Source: Streptomyces sp. XY006 (GTDB lineage: Bacteria > Actinomycetota > Actinomycetes > Streptomycetales > Streptomycetaceae). Taken from it: a stretch of 64,000 nucleotides of DNA. Made by a program: the position numbers and the translations under genes. The notes beneath the pieces are model-generated. The model made no database searches and was not told the DNA's origin. It saw only the letters and a program-made list of their open reading frames with translations. How positions within the stretch are numbered: the stretch's first letter is position 1; each line of letters starts with the position of its first letter. The DNA is taken from the NCBI RefSeq assembly GCF_002237655.1, contig NZ_NOKT01000027.1, positions 1 to 64,000 on the forward strand, given 5' to 3'. Shown piece by piece: positions 15,531 to 23,447 of this stretch.

Positions 15531-16466
15531 ATGGCCCAAGCCGCAGCCGTGGCGAAACCGCCCGCGCCACCCCGGCGGCGCCGTGCCTCCGCCACCCCGC
15601 GCAGACTCCCGTACCTGCTGATCGCCCCGGCCGCCCTGCTCATGGCGGGCTTCATCGCCTACCCGGTCGTCAGCGTCTTCTACTACAGCCTGCAGAACTA
15701 CAACCCCACCAAGCCCTGGCGGAACGGCTACGCGGGCCTCGACAACTTCGTCCACGCCTTCACCGAGGACCCCGTCTTCTGGGACACCCTGGTCTTCAGC
15801 GCCAAGTGGGTCTTCGTCGAGGTCGGACTCCAGCTGCTGTTCGGTCTCGCGCTGGCCCTCATCGTCAACCAGACCTTCGTCGGCCGGGGCCTGGGACGCG
15901 CCCTGGTCTTCTCACCCTGGGCCGTCTCCGGCGTGCTCACCTCCGCGATCTGGGTGCTGCTCTACAACTCCCAGACGGGCATCACCCGTTACCTCGCGGA
16001 CATCGGCATCGGCTCCTACGGCACGAGCTGGCTGTCGGACACCTCCACCGTCTTCCCGGCGGCGGTCGTGGCCGACCTGTGGCGCGGGGTGCCGTTCTTC
16101 GCGATCCTCATCCTCGCCGACCTCCAGTCCGTCTCGAAGGACCTCTACGAGGCCGCCGAGGTCGACGGCGCGAGCCGCGTCAAGCAGTTCTGGCACATCA
16201 CGCTGCCGCACCTGAAGGACGCCATCATCCTGTCCACGCTGCTGCGGGCGGTGTGGGAGTTCAACAACGTCGACCTGCTCTACACCCTGACCGGCGGCGG
16301 TCCCGCGGGCGAGACGACCACGCTGCCGCTGTACATCGCCAACACATCCGTCGACGCCCACAACTTCGGCTACGCGTCGGCCCTGACCACGGTGGCGTTC
16401 GTGATCCTGCTCTTCTGCTCGATGGTCTACCTGCGGCTGAGCAAGTTCGGAGGGGAGAGCAAGTGA
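15531..16466 (+). CDS. Carbohydrate ABC transporter permease, MalF type
   Basis: The 311-aa protein has a basic N-terminus (about 1-25), six hydrophobic spans and the EAA loop EAAEVDGASRVKQ...ITLP near residues 205-224. The ATG at 15531 follows GGAG. It starts the pectin-side operon, and its stop overlaps the GTG of the next permease (GTGA). The partner binding protein is encoded separately at 21150, and no ATPase gene is present. Confidence 0.93.
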   Translation: MAQAAAVAKPPAPPRRRRASATPRRLPYLLIAPAALLMAGFIAYPVVSVFYYSLQNYNPTKPWRNGYAGLDNFVHAFTEDPVFWDTLVFSAKWVFVEVGLQLLFGLALALIVNQTFVGRGLGRALVFSPWAVSGVLTSAIWVLLYNSQTGITRYLADIGIGSYGTSWLSDTSTVFPAAVVADLWRGVPFFAILILADLQSVSKDLYEAAEVDGASRVKQFWHITLPHLKDAIILSTLLRAVWEFNNVDLLYTLTGGGPAGETTTLPLYIANTSVDAHNFGYASALTTVAFVILLFCSMVYLRLSKFGGESK

Positions 16467-17359
16467 GCGTCGAGGAAGCGATCAAGACGGCGCCCGCCCC
16501 CGTGCGCGCCACCCCGGAACCCGCCCGGCCCGACAAGAGGAACCGGGCGTGGGACGAGGCCCCCCGCTGGCAGATCTACCTGCCCCTGGGCATCTACCTG
16601 CTGTTCACCCTCATCCCCTTCTACTGGATCCTGCTCTTCTCGCTCCGCCCGGCCGGCTCGACCTCGCTCGTGCCCTGGCCCGTCACCTTCGACCACTTCG
16701 AGAAGGTGTGGACCGACCGCAGCTTCGGCACCTACTTCGCCAACAGCGTCCTCGTCGGCGTCGCCACCCTGCTCATGACGACGCTCGTCGCGCTGGCCGG
16801 CGGCTACGCCCTCGCCCGGTTCGACTTCAGGATCAAGCGCGGGTTCATGCTGGCGCTGCTGTGCTCCCAGTTCGTGCCGGGCGCGCTGCTGCTGGTGCCG
16901 CTGTTCGAGATCTTCGCCGAACTGCGGATGATCAACTCGCTGGGCAGTGTCATCCTCGCCGAGACGGTCTTCCAGCTGCCGCTGTCGATGATCCTGATCA
17001 GCAACTTCATCAAGAACGTGCCGTACTCGCTGGAGGAGGCGGCCTGGGTCGACGGCTGCAACCGCATGACGGCCTTCCGGATCGTGGTGCTGCCGCTGCT
17101 GCGGCCCGGCCTGATCGCCGTCGGCTCGTTCGCCTTCGTCCACTCCTGGAACCACTTCCTGTTCGCCCTGATGTTCCTGAACAACCAGGACAAGCAGACG
17201 ATCCCCGTCGGCCTCAACTCCCTGATGAGCGCCGACAGCGTCGACCTGGGCGCGCTCGCCGCGGGCGGCATCATCGCGGCCGTGCCCGTCGTGATCGTGT
17301 TCGCCTTCATCCAGAAGTGGCTCATCACGGGCTTCAGCGCGGGGGCGGTGAAGGGATGA
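16463..17359 (+). CDS. Carbohydrate ABC transporter permease, MalG type
   Basis: The 298-aa membrane protein opens with about 30 hydrophilic residues, then six spans. It has the EAA loop (EEAAWVDGCNRMTAFRIVVLP) near 192-212 and the typical C-terminal KWLITGFSAGAVKG. The start is a GTG overlapping the previous stop. Its own stop overlaps a 15-codon mini-ORF (17356-17403) that leads to the oxidoreductase gene. Role: second pore subunit for an oligosaccharide importer. Confidence 0.93.
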   Translation: MSVEEAIKTAPAPVRATPEPARPDKRNRAWDEAPRWQIYLPLGIYLLFTLIPFYWILLFSLRPAGSTSLVPWPVTFDHFEKVWTDRSFGTYFANSVLVGVATLLMTTLVALAGGYALARFDFRIKRGFMLALLCSQFVPGALLLVPLFEIFAELRMINSLGSVILAETVFQLPLSMILISNFIKNVPYSLEEAAWVDGCNRMTAFRIVVLPLLRPGLIAVGSFAFVHSWNHFLFALMFLNNQDKQTIPVGLNSLMSADSVDLGALAAGGIIAAVPVVIVFAFIQKWLITGFSAGAVKG

Positions 17360-17403
17360 GCGTCGAACGACCCGCCGCCGCGACAGGAGGGAGGACCCCG
17401 TGA
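17356..17403 (+). CDS. 15-codon mini-ORF bridging permease and oxidoreductase genes
   Basis: An ATG at 17356 overlaps the permease stop (ATGA), and after 15 codons (MSVERPAAATGGRTP) its TGA overlaps the GTG of the next gene (GTGA, 17400-17403). Its last codons contain the AGGAGGGAGG ribosome site of that gene. It may be translated only to pass ribosomes along (translational coupling), or may be chance. I see no sign that the peptide itself matters. Confidence 0.35.
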   Translation: MSVERPAAATGGRTP

Positions 17404-18599
17404 CCGGCCCCATGATCGACTCCATGAGGGCACCCCTGAGCATCCCTGTGCCCGTCGTCCTCGCCGGTGCCCGCGGGCACGGCCGCTGGCACGTCGAGAA
17501 CATCCGCCGCCTGCAGCAGCGGGGTCTCGTACGGCTGGTGGGCGTCTGCGAGCTGACCCCGCTCACCAAGGAGGAGCTCGGCGACCTGGGCACCCCCGAG
17601 CAGTCCGCCGACTTCGGGGCCCTGCTGGACTCCACCGGCGCCCGGATCGCCGTCGTCTGCACCCCGATCCCCACCCACACCGGCCTCGCCCTCACGGCGG
17701 CCGAGCGGGGCGTGCACCTCCTGCTGGAGAAGCCGCCCGCCCCCTCCTACGCGGAGTTCCGCCGGATGGCCGACGGCGTCGCCGCCGCCGGGGTCGTCTG
17801 CCAGATCGGCTTCCAGTCGCTGGGCTCGCACGCCCTGCCCGCCGTCCGCGCGCTGATCGCCGAGGGCGCGATCGGCACGCCGGTCGGGTTCGGCGGGGCC
17901 GGCGCCTGGGTGCGCGACGAGGACTACTTCCGCCGGGCCCCCTGGGCGGGCAAGCGGCGGATGAACGGCGTCGACGTCGTCGACGGGGCGCTGACCAACC
18001 CCCTCGCGCACGCCGTCGCCACCGCTCTCGCCCTCGGCGGCAGCACCCGCGCCGAGGACGTGCTCACCATCGAGACCGAGCTGCTGCGCGCCAACGCCAT
18101 CGAGTCCGACGACACCTCCTGCGTGCGGATCACCACCGCCCAGGGCCATCCGGTCACCGTCGCCGCGACGCTGTGCGCCGAGCGGGCCGACGAGCCGTAC
18201 GTGCTGGTGCACGGCAGCAGCGGCCGCATCACCTTCTGGTACAAGCAGGACCGCGTGCTGCTCCAGCGCGCGGGGCACGGCCCGCAGGAGTCCGAGTACG
18301 GCCGCACCGACCTGCTGGAGAACCTCGTCGACCACCTCACCACCGGCGCGGCCCTGCTGGTCCCGCCGGACGCGACCGGCGCCTTCATGAAGGTCGTGGA
18401 GGCCATCCGCACCGCTCCCGACCCGGCGCCGCTGCCGGAGAGCGCCTGGCACCGCGTCCCCGGCGAGAACCGCCGGGTGGTGCCCGGCATCGACGGGCTC
18501 GTCGCGGCCGCCGCCGACACCCTCTCCCTCTACTCCGAGCTCGGCGCCCGGTGGGCCCTGGCCGCCGAGCACCTGCCGAACGAGGTGAGCACCCGATGA
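17400..18599 (+). CDS. Gfo/Idh/MocA-family oxidoreductase
   Basis: The 399-aa protein has an N-terminal nucleotide-binding Rossmann domain (VVLAGARGHGRWHVENI at about 19-35) and the EKP motif (LLEKPPAP near 110-117), where the Lys normally takes part in catalysis. A C-terminal alpha/beta substrate domain follows. The start is a GTG behind AGGAGGGAGG. Such enzymes oxidise or epimerise sugars with NAD(P). It is coupled by a 4-bp overlap to a PmoA-like gene, and the pair recurs in my memory next to glycosidase genes, but the substrate is unknown. A galacturonate- or rhamnose-containing oligomer product is a reasonable guess from context. Confidence 0.88.
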   Translation: MTGPMIDSMRAPLSIPVPVVLAGARGHGRWHVENIRRLQQRGLVRLVGVCELTPLTKEELGDLGTPEQSADFGALLDSTGARIAVVCTPIPTHTGLALTAAERGVHLLLEKPPAPSYAEFRRMADGVAAAGVVCQIGFQSLGSHALPAVRALIAEGAIGTPVGFGGAGAWVRDEDYFRRAPWAGKRRMNGVDVVDGALTNPLAHAVATALALGGSTRAEDVLTIETELLRANAIESDDTSCVRITTAQGHPVTVAATLCAERADEPYVLVHGSSGRITFWYKQDRVLLQRAGHGPQESEYGRTDLLENLVDHLTTGAALLVPPDATGAFMKVVEAIRTAPDPAPLPESAWHRVPGENRRVVPGIDGLVAAAADTLSLYSELGARWALAAEHLPNEVSTR

Positions 18600-19441
18600 C
18601 CGGCAACGACACCACCGTCCTGCGCGTCGCGGGCCGGCCGGTCGGCCGGTACGTCACCCGGCCCGAGCTGCCCGCCCGGCTCTCCCCGCGGCCCTGCCTG
18701 CACCCCGTCACCACCCTGGCCGGCACGGCGGTCACCGAGCTCGGCCCCGCCGACCACGCACACCACCTCGGCGTCGGTGTCGCCGTTCCCGACGTCGAGG
18801 GGTTCAACTTCTGGGGCGGGCGCACCTACGTCCGCGACCAGGGCCCGACCGAGCTGGACAACCACGGCTCCCAGCGGCACGTCACGTTCCAACTGCGCGA
18901 CCCCGACGGCTTCGTGGAGGAGCTGCGCTGGGTCGCCGCGGGCGGTGAGCTGCTGCGCGAGCGACGCACGGTCGCGGCCACCGCACTCACCGACCAGGCC
19001 TGGGCCCTGGACCTCACCTTCTCCCTCACCAACGTCACCCGGGTCCCGCTGTCGATCGGCAGCCCGGCGACCAACGGCCGCCCGGGCGCGGCCTACGGCG
19101 GCTTCTTCTGGCGGGCCCGCAAGGAGGCCACCGCGCCCGAGGTCTTCACGGCCGACCGCGCGGGCGAGGCCGAGGCGCACGGCAGGCGTGCCGACTGGCT
19201 CGCCCTGGCCGGGGACGGCTGGACGCTGGTCTTCGCCGGGGCCACCGAACGCACCCGGCAGGACCCGTGGTTCGTCCGGACCGAGGAGTACCCCGGGGTC
19301 GGCTCCTCGCTGGCGTACGACGAGCGGCTGCCCGTCCCGCCGGGCGAGACCGTCGTCCGCCGGATCGTCACCGTCGTCGCCGACGGCCGCCTCACCCGCG
19401 ACGCCGCCGCCTCCCTGGTCCGCAAGGCGGTGAGCCCGTGA
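18596..19441 (+). CDS. PmoA/DUF6807-family protein of unknown function
   Basis: The 281-aa soluble, beta-rich protein has the segments DHAHHLGVGVAVPDVEGFNFWGG (His cluster near 60), VRDQGPTELDNHGSQRHV and GGFFWRARK that I associate with the PmoA (methane oxygenase-like, DUF6807) family. Despite the name, these proteins have no demonstrated oxygenase role and occur in carbohydrate clusters; the conserved histidines suggest a metal or sugar site. ATG overlaps the upstream stop (18596-18599), and its stop overlaps the next GTG, so it is made together with the oxidoreductase and GH43 enzyme. Confidence 0.8.
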   Translation: MTGNDTTVLRVAGRPVGRYVTRPELPARLSPRPCLHPVTTLAGTAVTELGPADHAHHLGVGVAVPDVEGFNFWGGRTYVRDQGPTELDNHGSQRHVTFQLRDPDGFVEELRWVAAGGELLRERRTVAATALTDQAWALDLTFSLTNVTRVPLSIGSPATNGRPGAAYGGFFWRARKEATAPEVFTADRAGEAEAHGRRADWLALAGDGWTLVFAGATERTRQDPWFVRTEEYPGVGSSLAYDERLPVPPGETVVRRIVTVVADGRLTRDAAASLVRKAVSP

Positions 19442-20994
19442 CCGCCGGGACGACCGCCCAGACCTACACCAACCCCGTCCTCGACGCCGACTGGTCCGAT
19501 CCCGACGTCGTCCGGGCCGGCGACGACTTCTACCTGACCGCGTCCAGCTTCGGCCGCGCCCCCGGCCTGCCCCTGCTGCACTCCCGCGACCTGGTCAACT
19601 GGACCCTCGTCGGCCACGCCCTCGAACGCCTGGAACCGGCTGCCGCGTTCGCCACGCCCCGGCACGACTGCGGCGTCTGGGCGCCGTCGCTCCGCTACCA
19701 CGACGAACGCTTCTGGATCTTCTGGGGCGACCCCGACCAGGGCCTCTTCCAGATCAACGCCCCCTCCATCAGGGGCCCTTGGACCCGCCCACACCTGCTG
19801 AAGGCGGGCCGGGGCCTGATCGACGCCTGCCCGCTGTGGGACGAGGAGACCGGCGAGGCCTATCTGGTGCACGCCTGGGCCAAGTCCCGCTCCGGCGTCA
19901 AGAACCGGCTGACCGGCCACCGGATGCGCCCCGACGGCACCGAACTCCTCGACGAGGGCAAGGTGATCGTCGACGGCGACCGCATACCCGGCTGGTTCAC
20001 CCTGGAAGGCCCCAAGCTCTACCGGCACGACGGCTGGTTCTGGATATTCGCCCCCGCCGGGGGAGTGGAGACGGGCTGGCAGGGCGCCTTCCGCTCGCGC
20101 GGCTTCTTCGGACCGTACGAGGAGCGGATCGTCCTGGAGCAGAAGGACACCGGCGTCAACGGCCCCCACCAGGGCGGCTGGGTGCGCACTCCGTCCGGGG
20201 AGGACTGGTTCCTGCACTTCCAGCAGCGCGGCCCCTACGGCCGGGTCGTGCACCTGCAGCCGATGTCCTGGGGGCAGGACGGCTGGCCGGTGCTCGGGGA
20301 CGACGGCGCCCCCGTCACCGAGCACCGCCGCCCCGCTCTGCCGCCCCAGCCGCCCGCCGCCCCGGCCACCGACGACGACTTCCCCGGCGGACGGTTCGGC
20401 CGCCAGTGGCAGTGGACGGCGAACCCTCCCCCACTCCCGGCTTCGCTCGAGCGGGGGGACGCCCATGACGGCTGGGCCACCCACCACTCCGGGGACGAGC
20501 TGCGGCTGACCTGCGTCCGCTCGGCCGACGCCCACGACCTGCGCCGACTGCCGAACGTGCTGACCCAGCGGCTGCCCGGCAAGCCCTGCGCGGTCGAGGT
20601 GGAGCTGCGGCTCGACAGCGACGAGCCCGGGGCCCGTGCCGGACTGGCGGTGCTCGGCGACGCGTTCTCCTGGATCGGTCTGCAGCGGGGCACGGACGGC
20701 ATCGCGCACCTGGTGCACCGGTTCGCCGAGGGAGTCGCCCCGGCCGAGCGGGACGCCGCCCACCCGCGGCTCGCCCCCGAGGGACGGGCCCGGCTGCGAG
20801 TCGAGATCGGCGCCGGTGCCCGCTGCCGCTTCGCGGCCGACACCGGCGACGGGTTCCGGCCCTCCGGACCCGTCTTCGCCGCCACCCCCTGGCGCTGGGT
20901 CGGCGCCCTGCTCGGCCTCGTCGCCCTTGCCCCCGCCGGGACCGGGCACGCCGGTGCCGCGACCTTCACCCGGTTCACAGTCACCCCCTCGTAA
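19438..20994 (+). CDS. Intracellular glycoside hydrolase family 43 enzyme (arabinofuranosidase/xylosidase type)
   Basis: The 518-aa protein has no signal peptide. Residues about 10-320 form a GH43 five-blade propeller with candidate catalytic residues Asp21 (NPVLDADWSDPDVV), Asp129 (GLIDACPLW) and Glu190 (FTLEGPKLY). Residues about 343-518 form a second beta-sandwich domain as seen in large GH43 subfamilies. Between them (about 330-342) a palindromic repeat encodes PPPLPASLERGD in frame. The GTG start overlaps the PmoA-like stop. It likely trims imported arabinose- or xylose-containing side-chain oligomers. Confidence 0.88.
   Translation: MTAGTTAQTYTNPVLDADWSDPDVVRAGDDFYLTASSFGRAPGLPLLHSRDLVNWTLVGHALERLEPAAAFATPRHDCGVWAPSLRYHDERFWIFWGDPDQGLFQINAPSIRGPWTRPHLLKAGRGLIDACPLWDEETGEAYLVHAWAKSRSGVKNRLTGHRMRPDGTELLDEGKVIVDGDRIPGWFTLEGPKLYRHDGWFWIFAPAGGVETGWQGAFRSRGFFGPYEERIVLEQKDTGVNGPHQGGWVRTPSGEDWFLHFQQRGPYGRVVHLQPMSWGQDGWPVLGDDGAPVTEHRRPALPPQPPAAPATDDDFPGGRFGRQWQWTANPPPLPASLERGDAHDGWATHHSGDELRLTCVRSADAHDLRRLPNVLTQRLPGKPCAVEVELRLDSDEPGARAGLAVLGDAFSWIGLQRGTDGIAHLVHRFAEGVAPAERDAAHPRLAPEGRARLRVEIGAGARCRFAADTGDGFRPSGPVFAATPWRWVGALLGLVALAPAGTGHAGAATFTRFTVTPS
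20426..20464. repeat. Streptomyces-type GC palindromic repeat inserted in frame in GH43 gene
   Basis: A segment of the form TCCCCC-ACTCCCGGCTTCGCTCGA-GCGGGGGGA lies exactly between the two domains of the GH43 enzyme and is read through in frame. I recall nearly the same element scattered, mostly intergenically, in Streptomyces genomes. Its arms are complementary, so it may fold in the mRNA. Confidence 0.7.
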
Positions 20995-21044
20995 GCCACC
21001 CCGCACGCCACGCCTGTTGGGAGCCGCAATGACGCACTTCCGTA

Positions 21045-21056
21045 GCAAGCGCTTGT
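21045..21056. promoter_or_regulatory. LacI/cre-type operator motif (copy 3)
   Basis: GCAAGCGCTTGT includes the perfect 10-bp palindrome CAAGCGCTTG and lies 94 bp upstream of the binding-protein ATG, in the 155-bp gap after the GH43 gene. It suggests that the binding-protein gene has its own regulated promoter within the locus. Confidence 0.5.
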
Positions 21057-21149
21057 CCGGACCGGGCCCGCCCCGGCACGGCCGTGCCCGCCATCGACCC
21101 CCCACACCCTCGAGTTCCGCTGGATCCGGAAGAAGAAGAGAGCCGACCA

Positions 21150-22499
21150 ATGAAGATCAGCAAGAGCAGAAACAGGCACGCCGTCACGGCCGTCGCCCTG
21201 GGGGCCGTACTCGCGCTGACCGCGACCGCCTGCGGCGACGACGGCAGCGGGGCGGGCGGTGACAAGGGCGCCGAGGGAAGCGGCAAGGGCAAGATCGTCT
21301 TCTGGGACAACAACGGCGGTGTCCGCACCGAGATCTGGAAGGAGATCATCGCCGACTTCGAGAAGGCCCACCCGGACATCGACGTCGAGTACGTCGGGAT
21401 CGCCTCGACCGAGTACCAGTCCAAGGTCGACACCGCCCTCCAGGGCGGCGGGCTGCCGGACGTCGGCGGTGTGGGTTCGGCGATGATCGCCGGATTCGCC
21501 GCGCAGGGCGCACTGGAGCCGCTCGACGAGCGGCTCGCCGGGTCGTCCCTCGGCGGCAAGCTCAACAAGGACATGGTCGAGTCGCTGAAGGCGGCCGGCG
21601 GCGGCGACGACAAGCTGTACTCGATCCCGACCTCCGCGAACAACGGCGTGCTGTACTACCGCACCGACCTGTTCGAGAAGGCGGGACTCCAGGAGCCGAC
21701 GACCTGGGACCGGTTCTACGAGGCCGCGGACAAGCTGACGAACAAGGGCAGGAACGAGTTCGGCTACACCATCCGCGGTGGCGCCGGATCCATCGCCCAG
21801 GCGCTGGACGCGATGTACGGACAGTCCGGGATCACCTCGTTCTGGGACAGCAGCGGAGAGAAGACCACGGTCGACGATCCGAAGAACGTCGCGGCGCTGG
21901 AGAAGTACGCGGCGCTGTACAAGAAGGTCACGCCGGCCGCCGACCTCAACAACGACTTCACGAAGATGGTCGCGCAGTGGGACTCCGGCACGATCGGGAT
22001 GCTCAACCACAACCTCGGGTCGTACCAGGACCACGTGAAGGCGCTCGGGGTCGACAAGTTCCGCGGCATTCCGCAGCCGACCGGGCCCGGCGGCAAGCGG
22101 GTGCAGGTGTCCAACCCGGTGGACGGGCTGGGGCTGTTCAAGAGCGGCAAGAACAAGGAGGCCGCCTGGAAGTTCATCGAGTTCGCCACGTCCGAGGCGG
22201 AGAACTCGAAGTTCAACGAGGCGGCCGGGCAGGTGCCGTCGAACACGGACGCGGCACAGGACGCGTGGATCTCCAAGGCGGAGCCGACGAAGCTGGCCGC
22301 GGACGCCCTGTCGGACGGTTCGACGACGATCGTTCAGCTGCCGTACTACCTGCCGGACTGGAACACGATCTCCAAGGCCGACAACGAGCCCAACTTCCAG
22401 AAAGTGCTGCTCGGCAAGATGAGCGCCAAGGAATTCCTGAACACGATGGCCGAGCAGCTGAACACCGCGCAGGAGGAGTGGAACCAGCAGCACGGGTGA
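21150..22499 (+). CDS. Carbohydrate ABC transporter substrate-binding lipoprotein
   Basis: The 449-aa exported protein has a basic N-terminus, a hydrophobic core and a lipobox ending at Cys28 (LTATACGDD), followed by a Gly/Asp/Lys linker and a family-1 solute-binding fold (KIVFWDNNGG, YSIPTSANNGVLYYRTDLFEKAG, WKFIEFATS). It is the only binding protein in the locus and should serve the two permeases at 15531-17359. The gap upstream and the operator-like motif suggest separate, stronger expression, common for binding proteins. A hairpin terminator follows at 22521-22555. Confidence 0.93.
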   Translation: MKISKSRNRHAVTAVALGAVLALTATACGDDGSGAGGDKGAEGSGKGKIVFWDNNGGVRTEIWKEIIADFEKAHPDIDVEYVGIASTEYQSKVDTALQGGGLPDVGGVGSAMIAGFAAQGALEPLDERLAGSSLGGKLNKDMVESLKAAGGGDDKLYSIPTSANNGVLYYRTDLFEKAGLQEPTTWDRFYEAADKLTNKGRNEFGYTIRGGAGSIAQALDAMYGQSGITSFWDSSGEKTTVDDPKNVAALEKYAALYKKVTPAADLNNDFTKMVAQWDSGTIGMLNHNLGSYQDHVKALGVDKFRGIPQPTGPGGKRVQVSNPVDGLGLFKSGKNKEAAWKFIEFATSEAENSKFNEAAGQVPSNTDAAQDAWISKAEPTKLAADALSDGSTTIVQLPYYLPDWNTISKADNEPNFQKVLLGKMSAKEFLNTMAEQLNTAQEEWNQQHG

Positions 22500-22520
22500 G
22501 CGGCTGCCGGGTTTCGCCGT

Positions 22521-22555
22521 GGGACGGCCTGTGCGGTGCAGGTGCGGGCCGTCCC
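22521..22555 (+). terminator. Hairpin terminator after binding-protein gene
   Basis: GGGACGGCC (22521-22529) pairs perfectly with GGCCGTCCC (22547-22555) around a 17-base loop, 21 bases after the stop codon. No U-run follows, as is usual in Streptomyces. Confidence 0.6.
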
Positions 22556-22588
22556 TGGCTGGTCGCGCGGTTCCCCGCGCCCCTCAAG
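22555..22588. repeat. Interspersed GTTCCCCGCGCCCCT element (copy 1)
   Basis: The stretch contains TGGTCGCGCGGTTCCCCGC followed by GCCCCT. A very similar stretch occurs at 39689-39722. I remember this as a common intergenic element in Streptomyces. Here it lies between the terminator hairpin and the acetylesterase gene. Confidence 0.5.
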
Positions 22589-22622
22589 GCGTGGACCTCA
22601 CCCTCTTCGAAAGGAACTCTGC

Positions 22623-23414
22623 GTGTCTTTGAGCCGTAGACGAGTGGCTGCCGCCGGAATGGCCGCTGTTCCTCTCGCGCTGGCGTTCGGCGGCAACGCG
22701 CAGGCGCGTGGTCGCCGCACCCTCCATATCGCCGGCGATTCCACCGCCGCGCAGAAATACGCCGATGCCGCGCCCGAGACCGGGTGGGGAATGGCGCTGC
22801 CCTTCTTTCTCCGCAAGGATCTCGTGGTCGCCAACCACGCCGTCAACGGACGGAGTTCCAAGAGCTTCGTCGACGAGGGGCGGCTCGATGCCGTGCTCTC
22901 CGTGATACGGCCCGGGGATTTCCTCCTCATCCAGTTCGGGCACAACGACGAGAAGGCGGAGGACCCCACCCGCCACACCGAGCCCTGGTCGACGTATCAG
23001 GAGTATCTGCGGAGGTACGTCGACGGGGCCCGGGCCCGTGGGGCGCGGCCGGTGCTCGCCACGTCCGTGGAGCGGCGCCGGTTCGACGCGGCCGGGACGG
23101 CCCTGCCGACGCACGGGGAGTACCCGGCCGCCATGCGCGCGCTCGCCGCCGAGGAACGGGTCGCCCTGCTCGACCTCCAGGCGCTGTCGCTCGCCCTGTG
23201 GCAGCAGCTGGGGCCCGAGGAGACGAAGACGTACTTCAACTGGACCGCCACCGAGCAGGACAACACGCACGTCAACCCGCCGGGAGCGATCGCCGTGGCG
23301 CGGCTCGTGGCGCGTGAGGCGCTGCGCCGGCGGGTGCTCGGGCCGCGGGACGTGCGGCGGCTGGACGAACCGGTCCCGGAGTCCTGGATCGGCTGGCCCG
23401 AGGCCGCCGCTTGA
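22623..23414 (+). CDS. Secreted SGNH-hydrolase, rhamnogalacturonan acetylesterase type
   Basis: The 263-aa protein starts at a GTG behind AAGGAA. It has an Arg-rich n-region (SLSRRRVAAAGM) and a hydrophobic segment ending near residue 28 (AQA), so it is exported, possibly by Tat. Catalytic features are Ser40 (block I, IAGDSTAA), the GHND block III (106-109) and Asp213/His216 (DNTHVNP). The pattern fits CE12 rhamnogalacturonan acetylesterases, which remove acetyl groups from pectin backbone. It precedes pectate lyase and pectinesterase genes in the same direction. Confidence 0.88.
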   Translation: MSLSRRRVAAAGMAAVPLALAFGGNAQARGRRTLHIAGDSTAAQKYADAAPETGWGMALPFFLRKDLVVANHAVNGRSSKSFVDEGRLDAVLSVIRPGDFLLIQFGHNDEKAEDPTRHTEPWSTYQEYLRRYVDGARARGARPVLATSVERRRFDAAGTALPTHGEYPAAMRALAAEERVALLDLQALSLALWQQLGPEETKTYFNWTATEQDNTHVNPPGAIAVARLVAREALRRRVLGPRDVRRLDEPVPESWIGWPEAAA

Positions 23415-23447
23415 CAGCCCCGACGACGAAGGAAAGAGAGCCGCAGC

